Assembly (NCBI RefSeq): GCF_000331305.1
Contig: NZ_KB217478.1
Location: forward strand, 7,032,317-7,096,316
Direction of reading: 5' to 3'
DNA: 64,000 bases
DNA from: Calothrix sp. PCC 7103
Lineage (GTDB): Bacteria > Cyanobacteriota > Cyanobacteriia > Cyanobacteriales > Nostocaceae
Position numbers and translations under genes: made by a program. This document shows, one piece after another, positions 9,683 to 18,743 of this stretch; the stretch's first letter is position 1; every line of letters starts with the position of its first letter. Under the pieces are notes generated by a model. It was given only the letters and a program-made list of their open reading frames with translations, searched no databases and was not told the DNA's origin.

Positions 9683-10102
9683 ATGAATCGCCGTGATTTT
9701 ATAACTTTGTTTGGTGTTGGTGGAATAGCCTCTTCTCTTCCACTTGCGCTTGCAGCTTGCAGTCCTGAAAAATCGAAAACGACTACATCAAAAGAGTGGC
9801 AAAATATTGGTAAAGTTGCCGAATTAGATAAAACTGGTCAGTTACTAAATGAAAACTCGCCTGTAGGTTCAGTTTTGGTTGTAGGTACATCAAAAGCAAA
9901 AAATCTCGTTGCCGTTAATCCTACCTGTACTCATCAAGGTTGTAAAGTCGATTGGAAGGCAACAGAAAATAAATTTTTGTGTCCCTGCCATAAATCGGCA
10001 TTTGCGGCAGATGGTAAGGTGTTAGCAGGGCCTGCCACAGACCCCCTGGCAACCTACGCAATTAAAATTGAGGGAGATGGTGTTTTGGTAAAAGCAGTGT
10101 AG
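9683..10102 (+). CDS. Rieske [2Fe-2S] protein, exported lipoprotein-like
   Basis: The 139-residue protein has the Rieske cluster motifs CTHQGC (Cys82, His84) and CPCH (Cys100, His103), with Cys87 and Cys102 for the usual disulfide. The N-terminus MNRRDFITLFGVGG is a twin-arginine-type signal, and SLPLALAAC puts a lipobox Cys at residue 26. It therefore likely folds in the cytoplasm and is then exported and lipid-anchored. It is shorter than PetC of the cytochrome b6f complex and lacks its long membrane anchor, so it is more likely an accessory electron carrier. It is followed after 12 bp by a GFA-family gene. Confidence 0.9.
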   Translation: MNRRDFITLFGVGGIASSLPLALAACSPEKSKTTTSKEWQNIGKVAELDKTGQLLNENSPVGSVLVVGTSKAKNLVAVNPTCTHQGCKVDWKATENKFLCPCHKSAFAADGKVLAGPATDPLATYAIKIEGDGVLVKAV

Positions 10103-10114
10103 GAAGAGGCTGTA

Positions 10115-10519
10115 ATGCTTAAAACCTATATTGGAAGTTGTCATTGCGGCGCCGTTCGATTTGAAGCCGACATCGACTTGAGCTTGGGTACAAACAAGTG
10201 TAACTGCTCGATTTGTACGAAAACACGGAATTGGAATGCAATTATAAAGCCGAATGCGTTCCGATTACTATCTGGTGAAGACGATTTAAATGACTATCAG
10301 TTCAATCCCAAGATTGGGCATCATCTTTTTTGCAAGCGCTGTGGTGTGCGGTCATTTGCACGTGGGCACGTTGAAGAGATTGGTGGTGATTACGTTTCAG
10401 TCCAATTGGCTGCTCTTGATAATGTTGATTCAACTGAGTTGATTGACGCACCGATTCGATTTGCTGATGGTCGTAACAATAACTGGCAGGCGCCTCCATC
10501 TGAGACAAGGCACCTATAA
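10115..10519 (+). CDS. GFA / CENP-V family zinc protein
   Basis: A 134-residue single-domain protein. The zinc ligands are visible in [10 protein letters not shown] (Cys9, Cys11), [12 protein letters not shown] (residues 29-34) and FCKRCG near residue 72. The family is named for glutathione-dependent formaldehyde-activating enzyme, but most members have no proven substrate. It starts 12 bp after the Rieske gene with a GGAAGAGG ribosome-binding site, so the two are probably co-transcribed. Confidence 0.9.
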   Translation: MLKTYIGSCHCGAVRFEADIDLSLGTNKCNCSICTKTRNWNAIIKPNAFRLLSGEDDLNDYQFNPKIGHHLFCKRCGVRSFARGHVEEIGGDYVSVQLAALDNVDSTELIDAPIRFADGRNNNWQAPPSETRHL

Positions 10520-10549
10520 TTACCAACCACCAATATAAATCAACTTTGA

Positions 10550-12373
10550 TTATAGTTGATTTTGAAATTTATACCCACCTGCTTCAACAATTAGCTTACT
10601 TTCTTTCCATCCTAAATTAATAGGGGTATTAGAACCTGAAACATTTTGGTAAACTGAATAATGATTTAGGCGCCAATCGTGAAGTTGTCCGTTTCTCCAA
10701 ACTTTGGGTAAGTCTTCACCTTGATATTGAAGTTTAATTTTTCCTGTAACTCCTTGATATTCAACAATTCCATCACTAATTTGATTTAAATTTAAGCTGA
10801 CGCGCGACACTACAGACTGTTTAAACTGCTCCCAACTTTTATGAGTTTCCTGTTCCCCGACTTCAATCGCAAATCCTGAAGTTGAATTTGTGCCTGTTGC
10901 AGTTACAATTTGGTCGTTTGGATAACGCTGCTTAATTTTTTCCGTTGCAGCACTATTAATACCCTCGACTGTTAAATTAATAGGTGTTAGTGCTAGCCAG
11001 GTTTTTTCATACTGAATAAATGTTATGCCTTTGTTGGTTTCTATTTTTACTGACTTGGGTAAGAAGAACTGAAACGGCGCCTTTGGTTTATCATTTAACC
11101 AAATTACCAAATTCCGGTACTGAGCAACATTGTCTCCGCCAATGGAACTGCTTGATATTTGGGTTGCGTCGTTGCCAGTGGCAGCAATAAAATAATCTAC
11201 ACCACGCTGTTTATTAAAAGCCATCATTTTAAACCCATTCCAATCTCCACCCGAACCTTGTGCTAGTGTACCTAGTTGGAATGTATGACCGAAGTATAAA
11301 GTTTCGTGGAATTGAGGTTTGCTGTCTCCTCCTGGTTTCCAGTTTTCATAAGTTGGTTTGGAATTCAACAGTTCTAATGGCTTAGAAAATTGCTTTCTTG
11401 CTAATGCGACAACTGCGGCAGGTGGACGGTAACTACTAGTAATTAAATGTACACTATCTGGGGAAGGGTTGGAATCTGGAATGGGTGAATCGCCAAAATA
11501 TAAACCTAATTCATGTGTAGCAAGCGAACACCATGTACAATTTCCTTGGCTATAATCGCGTTTTGATGGGCCACCAAATGCACCTCGCCAATATTTAATG
11601 GCGCCGGATGTAAAATACCAATCAAGTGCAGCTTTCGCTATTGATTTTACTTCTTCGTCTTTAGCAAAATCATAAAGATTTACATATGTAGTAACAGCAT
11701 GTCCGAGGTAATTTTCTGAGTCCCACTCACCTTGTCCAATTTGGTAGAGAGTGCGGACATTTTTAATAATGCGTTTTTTATATAGTTCGCGCGTTTCTTT
11801 ATTTCCAGTTTCTTCAGCAAACAAATATACTGCAACCTCTCGCATCGCTTTGAGGTTATCGGTGTTGCGACAATCAACCCAACTATTACAGTTATCGATT
11901 GAATTAGCCCAAAACTTACGTTGTTTAGGAAAATATTTATCTAACGGGTCAAATTCTGTAAAAATTTTCATCGCGCGCTTCATGCGTTGGCGATATGCAG
12001 GGTCAAGATATTTACCAAAGTAGAAGTATTTGCGAACTTGACCTTTAAGAGTAAAACTTGAGTAAGAATCTATACCTAGTGTATGGCTATGGCTTTGGGC
12101 ATCAGCATCTTCAGATTGTAGAAACGCGATTGCTTTTTGTTTATTTCCAGCAAGAAAGTCAATCATTGCTTTGGGGTAAGATTTTTTCTCGCTTTCAAAC
12201 GATGTCGTACCGTAATTACTACCTGCAAGTTTTGTGATTACTTCTTTTGAACGCACTTGGAACTCGGTTTCCATCGCAGTTGTCCATTGCGCCTCAGATA
12301 GTGATTGTGTACTGCTCAGTAGCAAACACACAAGAGAGATAATAATAGCGTTTCTAAAAAGTGGCTTTTTCAC
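10550..12373 (-). CDS. Secreted protein of unknown function (about 607 aa)
   Basis: I choose the GTG at 12373, giving a clean signal peptide (basic VKKPLFRN, then hydrophobic AIIISLVCLLLSS, cut near SLSEA); an ATG at 12415 would add 14 residues ahead of it. The first half is rich in helices with aromatic and Trp residues (WANSIDNCNSWVDC, YFTSGAIKYWRGAFGG, CTWCSLATHELGLYFG). The second half looks beta-rich. That arrangement resembles polysaccharide lyases with an alpha-toroid plus beta-sandwich, but no lyase motif is recognised, so this is only a hint. It is the last gene before the convergent GFA gene, 30 bp away. Confidence 0.6.
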   Translation of the reverse strand: MKKPLFRNAIIISLVCLLLSSTQSLSEAQWTTAMETEFQVRSKEVITKLAGSNYGTTSFESEKKSYPKAMIDFLAGNKQKAIAFLQSEDADAQSHSHTLGIDSYSSFTLKGQVRKYFYFGKYLDPAYRQRMKRAMKIFTEFDPLDKYFPKQRKFWANSIDNCNSWVDCRNTDNLKAMREVAVYLFAEETGNKETRELYKKRIIKNVRTLYQIGQGEWDSENYLGHAVTTYVNLYDFAKDEEVKSIAKAALDWYFTSGAIKYWRGAFGGPSKRDYSQGNCTWCSLATHELGLYFGDSPIPDSNPSPDSVHLITSSYRPPAAVVALARKQFSKPLELLNSKPTYENWKPGGDSKPQFHETLYFGHTFQLGTLAQGSGGDWNGFKMMAFNKQRGVDYFIAATGNDATQISSSSIGGDNVAQYRNLVIWLNDKPKAPFQFFLPKSVKIETNKGITFIQYEKTWLALTPINLTVEGINSAATEKIKQRYPNDQIVTATGTNSTSGFAIEVGEQETHKSWEQFKQSVVSRVSLNLNQISDGIVEYQGVTGKIKLQYQGEDLPKVWRNGQLHDWRLNHYSVYQNVSGSNTPINLGWKESKLIVEAGGYKFQNQL

Positions 12374-12424
12374 AGATACTATAGCAGTTCCTTGCCAAGT
12401 AAAGTACACATTCAATTAGTTTAT

Positions 12425-12453
12425 CTCTTGTGGAGCGTGCATCCTTGCCCGCC
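12425..12453. repeat. Dispersed hairpin repeat, family A
   Basis: Copy reading CTCTTGTGGAGCGTGCA then TCCTTGCCC, between the secreted-protein gene and a transposase remnant. Confidence 0.7.
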
Positions 12454-12481
12454 TTTATATACTTCATGCTTAACAGGAAAC

Positions 12482-12631
12482 AAAAGTGTTAATACAATTA
12501 AACGGTTGTTTGGAGAAGTAGCAGGATACTTTGATAGAAAAACTACCAATGGAGTTGTAGAAGGAATTAATAATAAATTGAAGCTAATAAAAAGAAGTGG
12601 ATTTGGCTTTAAAAATTTCTGCAATTTTTAA
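12482..12631 (+). pseudogene. ISL3-family transposase, C-terminal remnant
   Basis: The frame reads NTIKRLFGEVAGYFDRKTTN then GVVEGINNKLKLIKRSGFGF. This is the very conserved C-terminal signature of ISL3-type transposases, with the catalytic Glu in VEG. Only about 50 residues remain, with no start and no inverted repeats seen nearby, so it is a relic. Confidence 0.8.
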
Positions 12632-12644
12632 ATTAGAGCTTTTA

Positions 12645-12732
12645 AGATGCTACCCTGCGGGAAAACTACGTTTACGTGCCTCAGCATGACAAGAGGGAAA
12701 TAAACAGGCAGGGATGCCTGTTCCACAAGAGT
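12645..12732. repeat. Dispersed repeats, families D and A in tandem
   Basis: 12645-12695 is a family D copy (GATGCTACCCTGCGGGAAAA and CCTCAGCATGAC), and 12703-12732 is a family A copy (CAGGCAGGGATGCCTG). The same two families stand side by side again at 31.9-32.1 kb. Confidence 0.75.
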
Positions 12733-12788
12733 GATAAGATTGATTGTTATACTGGGGTTTGTAGGTTGATGTAAACGGACAAATCGCT

Positions 12789-14510
12789 GTGCAATCTTTT
12801 GACTTTACTACTCTCACTGCGGTTTGTAACGAACTGCGCGAAACTTGGATACCCTCGCGCGTTGAACAAGTTTACCAGCGTGACCGCAATACTATTTCTA
12901 TTGCTTTACGTACTTTAAAGGGACGTGGATGGCTGGAGGTTTCTTGGCATCCTCAAGCTGCGCGTTTGCATATTGGTTCCCCACCTCCCAGAGTTCCTGA
13001 TACTTTTACTTTTAGTCAGCAGCTAGTTAGTCAGCTTAATGGTTTGGCGCTTGTTAAAGTTGAAACTATTGCTGCTTGGGAACGGGTTGCTGATTTACAG
13101 TTCGCTCGGCGCCCAGGTGAAGATGCTGTATATCATATATATATAGAAATCATGGGTAAGTACAGTAATGTGGTGCTTACTAATGCCAAAAATGAGATTA
13201 TTACTACTGCACATCAAGTAAATCAACAGCAATCGAGCGTTCGTACAGTATTGACTGGGCAGATGTATGAGGCGCCTCCTAGTATGACGAATACTATCCC
13301 CAGTTTGAATGAATCTTTTGAACGTTGGCATGAAAGGGTAAGTTTGGTACCTGGCACCATTAAAAAACAGTTGCTCAAAAATTATCGCGGTCTTTCACCG
13401 ATGTTAATACAGTCGATGTTAGTTGCGGCAAATATTGATTTGGATGCTACTACCGATAAACTAAATACTCAAGAGTGGGAAAAATTCTTTCAATGTTGGC
13501 AAGAATGGTTACATCGAGTCGAAGCTAACCAGTTTGAACCAGTTTATCTAGAGTCTGGTTACACAGTATTAGGTTGGGGTGGAATTAAAAAAGCAAATAG
13601 TACTCAAGAACTATTAAATGACTACTATACAACAGAGTTTAATCAATTAATATTTTCACAGCTACGGCATCAGTTGACGCAAAAGCTGAATAATATGACG
13701 GAGAAGTTGCGGCAGAAGGCAAACACGTTTAAAGAAAGATTGGCACAAAGCGAACGCGCAGATGAATATCGGTACTATGCTGATTTATTAATGGCGTATC
13801 TACATGAGTGGGCGCCTGGGATGGATAAAATAACATTGGCTGATTTTGAGACGAGTAAACCTGTTACTATTCCCCTGGAACCTGATAAAAATGCTGTGAT
13901 TAACGCGCAGTTGCTTTATAAACAGCATCAAAAGCTGAAGCGTGCCCGTGGTGCTGTAGAACCGTTACTTGCCGATGTAGAAGCCGAAATTGAGTATTTG
14001 GAACAAGTTGAAGCTGCTGTTTCCCAAATTGAAAGTTACTCAACTAGCGAAGATTTAGAAACCCTCGAAGAAATTCGTGATGAGCTTGTCTCTCAAAAAT
14101 ACCTCGAAGATACAGGATACCGCAGTCGCAGCAACGATAAAAGTAAAGAAATTAACTTTAGACGTTTTCAGACTCCGGGTGGACTTGAAGTTTTAATCGG
14201 TCGTAACAACCGTCAAAACGACCAACTGACTTTTCGCTTTGCTGGTGATTACGATTTATGGTTCCACACTCAAGAAATTCCTGGCAGTCACGTGCTTTTA
14301 CGTCTCCAAGCTGGTAATATGCCAGATGAAGTTGATTTACAACACACCGCGAACCTCGCAGCTTACTATAGCCGTGCGCGTCAAAGCGAACAGGTTCCTG
14401 TAGTGTATACTCAACCAAAGCACGTCTACAAACCTAAAGGCGCCAAACCGGGAATTGCAATTTACAAGAACGAGCGTATTATCTGGGGACAACCCCAAAA
14501 AATTAGGTAA
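12789..14510 (+). CDS. rqcH: NFACT / Rqc2-RqcH family ribosome quality-control protein
   Basis: A 573-residue protein with an NFACT-N domain (residues 1 to about 200), a central coiled-coil region (about 290-430, rich in E, K and L) and an NFACT-R domain near the C-terminus (HTQEIPGSHVLLRL, TAAYYSRARQS-type segment). In bacteria RqcH binds stalled 50S-peptidyl-tRNA and recruits tRNA-Ala to add alanine tails; older annotation calls it fibronectin-binding protein. Where other members have a conserved Asp-Arg pair, this protein has Glu-Arg (AAWERVADLQF, about residue 100). The start is a GTG at 12789; no strong ribosome-binding site is visible. A terminator-like hairpin follows at 14.7 kb. Confidence 0.88.
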   Translation: MQSFDFTTLTAVCNELRETWIPSRVEQVYQRDRNTISIALRTLKGRGWLEVSWHPQAARLHIGSPPPRVPDTFTFSQQLVSQLNGLALVKVETIAAWERVADLQFARRPGEDAVYHIYIEIMGKYSNVVLTNAKNEIITTAHQVNQQQSSVRTVLTGQMYEAPPSMTNTIPSLNESFERWHERVSLVPGTIKKQLLKNYRGLSPMLIQSMLVAANIDLDATTDKLNTQEWEKFFQCWQEWLHRVEANQFEPVYLESGYTVLGWGGIKKANSTQELLNDYYTTEFNQLIFSQLRHQLTQKLNNMTEKLRQKANTFKERLAQSERADEYRYYADLLMAYLHEWAPGMDKITLADFETSKPVTIPLEPDKNAVINAQLLYKQHQKLKRARGAVEPLLADVEAEIEYLEQVEAAVSQIESYSTSEDLETLEEIRDELVSQKYLEDTGYRSRSNDKSKEINFRRFQTPGGLEVLIGRNNRQNDQLTFRFAGDYDLWFHTQEIPGSHVLLRLQAGNMPDEVDLQHTANLAAYYSRARQSEQVPVVYTQPKHVYKPKGAKPGIAIYKNERIIWGQPQKIR

Positions 14511-14654
14511 AACAACAAAACAGCACAATTTCGAGTTCGGTCAAACTTTTTTCTCAAAAGTCAACTAAAAATCTGTGCTGCCTGTTACAATATTTAATTG
14601 AAAAACATCCTGTTGCGTTTTGGGAACGTGCAACCGGATAAACTCTTTCGAGAA
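14511..14654. other. Gap between rqcH and its downstream terminator
   Basis: No coding frame is convincing here. The stretch before the terminator could be 3' UTR or a short RNA. The rest of the gap, to 14897, is AT-rich with one family A repeat. Confidence 0.3.
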
Positions 14655-14708
14655 GATGACGAAACATATTATGTGACCGGTTGTGGTAGACTGGTCATCT
14701 TTTTTTAT
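14655..14708 (+). terminator. Rho-independent terminator with two alternative hairpins
   Basis: GATGAC (14655) can pair with GTCATC (14694-14699), enclosing an inner GACCGGT / ACTGGTC stem that shares bases with it. A run of seven T follows. It probably ends the rqcH transcript, 150 bp after its stop codon, or a short RNA in between. Confidence 0.6.
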
Positions 14709-14860
14709 TTTTATATAGTCATCATCTTATCACAATTACTACTGAATTTTAGATAGGTTTTTGTAAACTTGTAATACATATTCAGTTATATTACCTAAGT
14801 ATATTTATTTAGATTTATTAATAAAAGTAAATTTTTGTCAAGAAAGAATAACATGAGAAT

Positions 14861-14890
14861 GCACAGGCAGGGATGCCTGTGCTACGAGAG
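14861..14890. repeat. Dispersed hairpin repeat, family A
   Basis: Copy GCACAGGCAGGGATGCCTGT directly behind the porin stop codon (the porin is on the minus strand), where it could serve as the 3' end hairpin. Confidence 0.75.
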
Positions 14891-14897
14891 TGTGCTA

Positions 14898-16532
14898 CTA
14901 GAAGCTGAAGGTGGTTCGCAAGGCGCCTATAACAGTGGAATCGTTATTACTGTTGTGGTCGGGCGCCGTTAACCAAATGACACCAGGAGTAATGGTGATA
15001 TTGTCGGAAACTTGATATTGATAAAAAGCCTCGATGTGGTAAGAAGTATCTTGGTCTCTGGTTAGTCCATCAATCGTTGAACGTGTAACTCTCGGTTCCA
15101 TACCGAATATAATGCCTGCTAAGTTACCTTTTTTACCAAAGTCGGGTAAGCCTAGTGTTACAGCCCAGTTCCAAATTTCAGCGCTTCCACGGTCTGGGAA
15201 AGCTGCTGTAGTTGTCATGTTACGCGCATTACTGTAACCTGCCCAACCGCCTAAGACAATTTTGTCGCTGATACCTATTGATGCTTGCACACCATAAGAA
15301 CTTGTATTAAATGGCACTTCTTCACCAAGTACCGTTGTTCCATCTAATGGTGAGGCAACATTTAAAGTCGCAGCATTACTACCTGCACCAAACGGTTGCC
15401 TATAAGCATTTATGTAAGTAAAACCAACACTAATACGCTCAGATGGTTTTACAACTACCTGTGCAAGAGCTGCATACGAACCGTCAAATAATCCATTTTT
15501 GGGTGTGGGGTCGTTGTTTGCTCCTGCCAAATAACCCAACGATAGTGTTAAAAAGTCGCCAAAGTTTTGATTAAATGCTGCTCCGGCGCCGTTTACCTGG
15601 TAATAAATTGGGTTACGAGTGCCAAAGCTCGATAAGGCGCCATACGTTCCATCTCCATCGAATAAATTGAGCGTGTTGGTTATGTCGTCTGCTGCGCCAG
15701 CATTGGCTATTAATTTTATCTCTGTATTTTCACCAGGATTAAATGCGTATACAAGCGCATCGAGAGAAACATTATTAGTACCATCTTCTCCTACAAAGAA
15801 TAAGTTTCCTTCGGGAGTACCAATGTCGGGACCTAAAATATTGTTTGCCTGAAGTCGTGTCAGCAACTCATCTTTACCCGTAAAACTAGTGACGAATTCA
15901 ACACGAGTACGGGCGCCAAAAGTAGTGTTGTTATCCGTGGGACGAACACCATTGACATTATCACCACTAAAAACATCGCTAAACACTGCAACTACTGACC
16001 CCTGTAGTTTGGTTGTAGTTGAGAATTGATTTGCCTCTAATTCAGCTGTTTTTGCTTCAACCGCATCAACACGTCCCCGCAGTGTCGCAAGTTCTGCTTT
16101 GTACTCTTCTTGTAGTCTAACTATTACATCTAAATCTTCTTTTCTGACCAAATCTGCCGTAGCAGTTGCAATCAGTTCATTAACTCTATCCAAACAGGCA
16201 TTTAAACCTGCCGCAAATTCATATCGTGTCAACGCGCGGTTCCCACGATAAGTCCCATTCGGATAACCCGCTATACAACCGTAACGTTCTACTAACGACT
16301 GTAACGCTTGGAATGCCCAGTCTGTTGGCTGTACGTCTGAGAACTGCGATACCGATGTTACTTGCGACATTACCTCTGTTGGAGTACTTCCAGTTAGTTC
16401 CACTGGAGTTGCAATCTGAGATACTTCGACTTGCTGCAACTGCTTGACTTCTTCTCCAAACGCAGTAGAGTTCATAGCTAGGACTGTAGCCAAAGCAACA
16501 GGGCTAGCTGCTCTAAACCAAATATTTTTCAC
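14898..16532 (-). CDS. SLH-domain porin (iron-uptake/OprB type), outer membrane
   Basis: A 544-residue outer-membrane protein. It has a signal peptide, a periplasmic SLH domain (about residues 62-120: DVQPTDWAFQALQSLVERYG, GYPNGTYRGNRALTRYEFA) that binds the cell wall, a short coiled coil (about 135-170), then an OprB-type beta-barrel ending in aromatic FSF. The start is GTG 16532, five bases after GAGGAG. That ribosome-binding site is part of a 15-base stretch complementary to the Yfr1 candidate at 23.6 kb. It is divergent from znuA. Homologues are annotated as iron-uptake porins; the metal transported is not shown by sequence. Confidence 0.93.
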   Translation of the reverse strand: MKNIWFRAASPVALATVLAMNSTAFGEEVKQLQQVEVSQIATPVELTGSTPTEVMSQVTSVSQFSDVQPTDWAFQALQSLVERYGCIAGYPNGTYRGNRALTRYEFAAGLNACLDRVNELIATATADLVRKEDLDVIVRLQEEYKAELATLRGRVDAVEAKTAELEANQFSTTTKLQGSVVAVFSDVFSGDNVNGVRPTDNNTTFGARTRVEFVTSFTGKDELLTRLQANNILGPDIGTPEGNLFFVGEDGTNNVSLDALVYAFNPGENTEIKLIANAGAADDITNTLNLFDGDGTYGALSSFGTRNPIYYQVNGAGAAFNQNFGDFLTLSLGYLAGANNDPTPKNGLFDGSYAALAQVVVKPSERISVGFTYINAYRQPFGAGSNAATLNVASPLDGTTVLGEEVPFNTSSYGVQASIGISDKIVLGGWAGYSNARNMTTTAAFPDRGSAEIWNWAVTLGLPDFGKKGNLAGIIFGMEPRVTRSTIDGLTRDQDTSYHIEAFYQYQVSDNITITPGVIWLTAPDHNSNNDSTVIGALRTTFSF

Positions 16533-16547
16533 GTTTACTCCTCACAC
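16533..16547 (-). promoter_or_regulatory. Yfr1-complementary site over the porin ribosome-binding site
   Basis: On the minus strand this reads GTGTGAGGAGTAAAC and ends directly at the GTG start codon. Yfr1 of cyanobacteria has an unpaired ACUCCUCACAC core and is known to repress porin mRNAs in Prochlorococcus. The match to that core is perfect over 11 bases, and the local Yfr1 candidate pairs over 15 with one G-U. Confidence 0.75.
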
Positions 16548-16765
16548 AATTGATAATTACTACTAATAATACTATTAAGTTGTTGAATTAAATACAACAA
16601 TATTTGCATAGGCATTATCAAGTTTTAACCAATACTTATTGGTTTATTTAATCAAAAATCTAGATTCTTAACCTCAACAATGTCATAACCGTGTCAACTT
16701 AATGCAATTGTGACTAATCGCAATTGACATTAGTACCGACTTTTAGTTAAAATATAAATCAATAA

Positions 16766-16780
16766 CGAGAATCATTATCA
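16766..16780. promoter_or_regulatory. Zur/Fur-like box upstream of znuA
   Basis: CGAGAATCATTATCA matches the 7-1-7 palindrome TGATAATnATTATCA reported for cyanobacterial Zur at 12 of 14 defined bases. It also fits the classical 19-bp Fur box at 16 of 19, so the regulator cannot be named from sequence alone. The zinc-binding product downstream favours Zur. Confidence 0.65.
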
Positions 16781-16835
16781 TATTATAGTAGCTCAATTGT
16801 CAAGAAAAATGTGGCTTGAGGGTAGTTTGTATTTT

Positions 16836-17876
16836 ATGGAATGTAATAAGGCGCCAAGAAAATTGTACAAGATAAGTAGCATTTGCAGTAACAAGGTTAA
16901 AGGGGGCGCGATATCGCTGTTAGCGTTATTGGTACTGCTCACTACAGCAGCTTGTAGTCAAACCAATAATAACCAAGTAACTACAGAGACATCACCTCCA
17001 ACGACTGCAACACCAACAGGAGACCCAGGAAAACCCAAAATAAAGGCAGTGGCAACATTTTTACCGATGTACTGGTTTACAAAAGCAGTTGCTGGGAATG
17101 CAGCAGATGTGGAAATTTTAATTCCACCTGGTACAGAAATACATGATTATCAGGCAACACCAGAAAACGTTAAAGCAATTGCAACAGCAAACGTTTTGAT
17201 AAAAAATGGATTGGGGTTAGAAGAGTTTCTGGAAGACACAGTCAAAAATGCTCAAAATGCCAATTTAAAGCAAGTTGACGCAAGTAAGGGTATTAAGGCA
17301 TTAAATGAAATTTCTCCAGTTGTAGAACCTGTTAAAGGAAAAGGACACGACCATGACCATGACCATTCAGCAGGAAACCCCCATGTTTGGTTAGACCCAG
17401 TATTCGCAAAACAGCAAGTTACTAATATTCGTGATGCATTAATTGTTGCTGACCCTGATAATAAAGCAACATATGAAGCGAATGCAGCAGCTTACACAAA
17501 GCAACTTGATGATTTACACAATCAATTCCAACAGGAATTACAAAAAACTCCTAACTGTACTTTTATAACTTTCCATGATGCTTACCCATATTTAGCACAG
17601 CGGTATAACTTAAAACAAGTGGCAGTAGTAGAAGTACCAGAAGACCAACTGGCACCATCTGACGTGCAGAAGGTAGTGAATACGGTGAAAAAGTACAATG
17701 TGAAAGCATTGTTTAATGAACCGGGTACTGATAATAAATTACTTGCAAGTTTATCTAAAGATTTAAATTTAACACTTCGTGAAATTAGTTCTTTAGAAAC
17801 AGGTGATAAAGACCCACAGAGTTATTTCAAATCGATGAAATCAAATTTAGAAAATTTACAATCCGCTTGTAAGTAA
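16836..17876 (+). CDS. znuA: Zinc ABC transporter, substrate-binding lipoprotein
   Basis: A cluster A-I metal-binding protein of about 346 residues. The hydrophobic signal ends in LLTTAAC, a lipobox, so it is probably lipid-anchored in the periplasm. A His/Asp loop (HDHDHDHSAGNPHVWLDP) is typical of zinc-specific ZnuA. Metal ligands fit EIHDYQATP and TFHDAYPY. I choose ATG 16836, preceded by GAGGG; a TTG at 16797 and an ATG at 16809 would add residues. A Zur/Fur-like box lies 56 bp upstream. The ATPase gene follows; no permease gene (znuB) is in this neighbourhood. Confidence 0.93.
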   Translation: MECNKAPRKLYKISSICSNKVKGGAISLLALLVLLTTAACSQTNNNQVTTETSPPTTATPTGDPGKPKIKAVATFLPMYWFTKAVAGNAADVEILIPPGTEIHDYQATPENVKAIATANVLIKNGLGLEEFLEDTVKNAQNANLKQVDASKGIKALNEISPVVEPVKGKGHDHDHDHSAGNPHVWLDPVFAKQQVTNIRDALIVADPDNKATYEANAAAYTKQLDDLHNQFQQELQKTPNCTFITFHDAYPYLAQRYNLKQVAVVEVPEDQLAPSDVQKVVNTVKKYNVKALFNEPGTDNKLLASLSKDLNLTLREISSLETGDKDPQSYFKSMKSNLENLQSACK

Positions 17877-18002
17877 CTAAACGTGAAACTTTAATCTGAC
17901 TTCTAAAACATATCTTTATACAAGTAGGCGCCCCCTGAACGGTTGCTCGCGCTTACTATTTTATTGCTGTTCTGTGTTCCTTTAGTTATATATTTATCAC
18001 TA

Positions 18003-18743
18003 ATGACAAGTAATATCCCTATTCTTAAAGTCGAAGGCTTAACTGTTTCTTTAGGAAGGTATCTTGCACTTCGCGATGTTTCGTTTCAACTTGAACCGGG
18101 AACTAATACGGCAATAGTTGGACCTAACGGCGCCGGAAAAAGTACATTAGTACAAGCAGTTTTAGATTTAATTCCTCGTAGTAGTGGTAGCATTCAAATT
18201 TTTGGGCGCCCAATTACACGTTTAGGGCTTTTACGACAGCAAATTGGATACATGCCACAAAATTTTATATTTGACCGCAGTTTTCCGATTTCGGTGTTTG
18301 AGTTGGTTGCTTTGGGGTGGACAAAAAAGGGGGAAAGGGCAAATAAACTTGCTGCTGTTGAACAAGCTTTAATACGAACTGATGCACTACATTTACGAAA
18401 TCAAGCCATTGGTACACTCAGTGGAGGACAGTTTAAGCGGGTACTACTAGCTTACTGTTTGGTGGCGCCGCGTCGGCTATTGGTTTTAGATGAAGCTTTT
18501 GCTGGAGTTGATGCACAGGGAACAGCAGAATTTTATACTTTACTTAACCAAATCAAACAAGAACAGGGTTGGACGATTTTACAAGTTTCCCACGATATTG
18601 ATATGGTGAACCAAAATTGTGACCGCGTTATTTGTCTTAACCAGATAGTTGTTTGTAGTGGTACACCTGAATTTGCCCTGTCACAGGAAAACCTTCTGGC
18701 TACATATGGTCCCTCTTTCACTCGCTATCACCATCAGCATTGA
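18003..18743 (+). CDS. znuC: Metal ABC transporter ATP-binding protein
   Basis: A 246-residue ATPase with Walker A GPNGAGKST, Q-loop (GYMPQNF), signature LSGGQFKRVLLA, Walker B LLVLDEAF and H-loop VSHD. The ATG at 18003 is chosen; a TTG at 17943 would add a hydrophobic stretch that is not part of such ATPases. The GGCGCC site and 126-bp gap after znuA do not show a terminator, so the two are likely one operon. The missing permease must be encoded elsewhere or lost. Confidence 0.92.
   Translation: MTSNIPILKVEGLTVSLGRYLALRDVSFQLEPGTNTAIVGPNGAGKSTLVQAVLDLIPRSSGSIQIFGRPITRLGLLRQQIGYMPQNFIFDRSFPISVFELVALGWTKKGERANKLAAVEQALIRTDALHLRNQAIGTLSGGQFKRVLLAYCLVAPRRLLVLDEAFAGVDAQGTAEFYTLLNQIKQEQGWTILQVSHDIDMVNQNCDRVICLNQIVVCSGTPEFALSQENLLATYGPSFTRYHHQH

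Noticed and set aside
17943-18002. Hydrophobic 20-residue extension of the ZnuC ATPase from a TTG
   Set aside because: ABC ATPases of this type have no N-terminal membrane segment; the ATG at 18003 gives the normal start.
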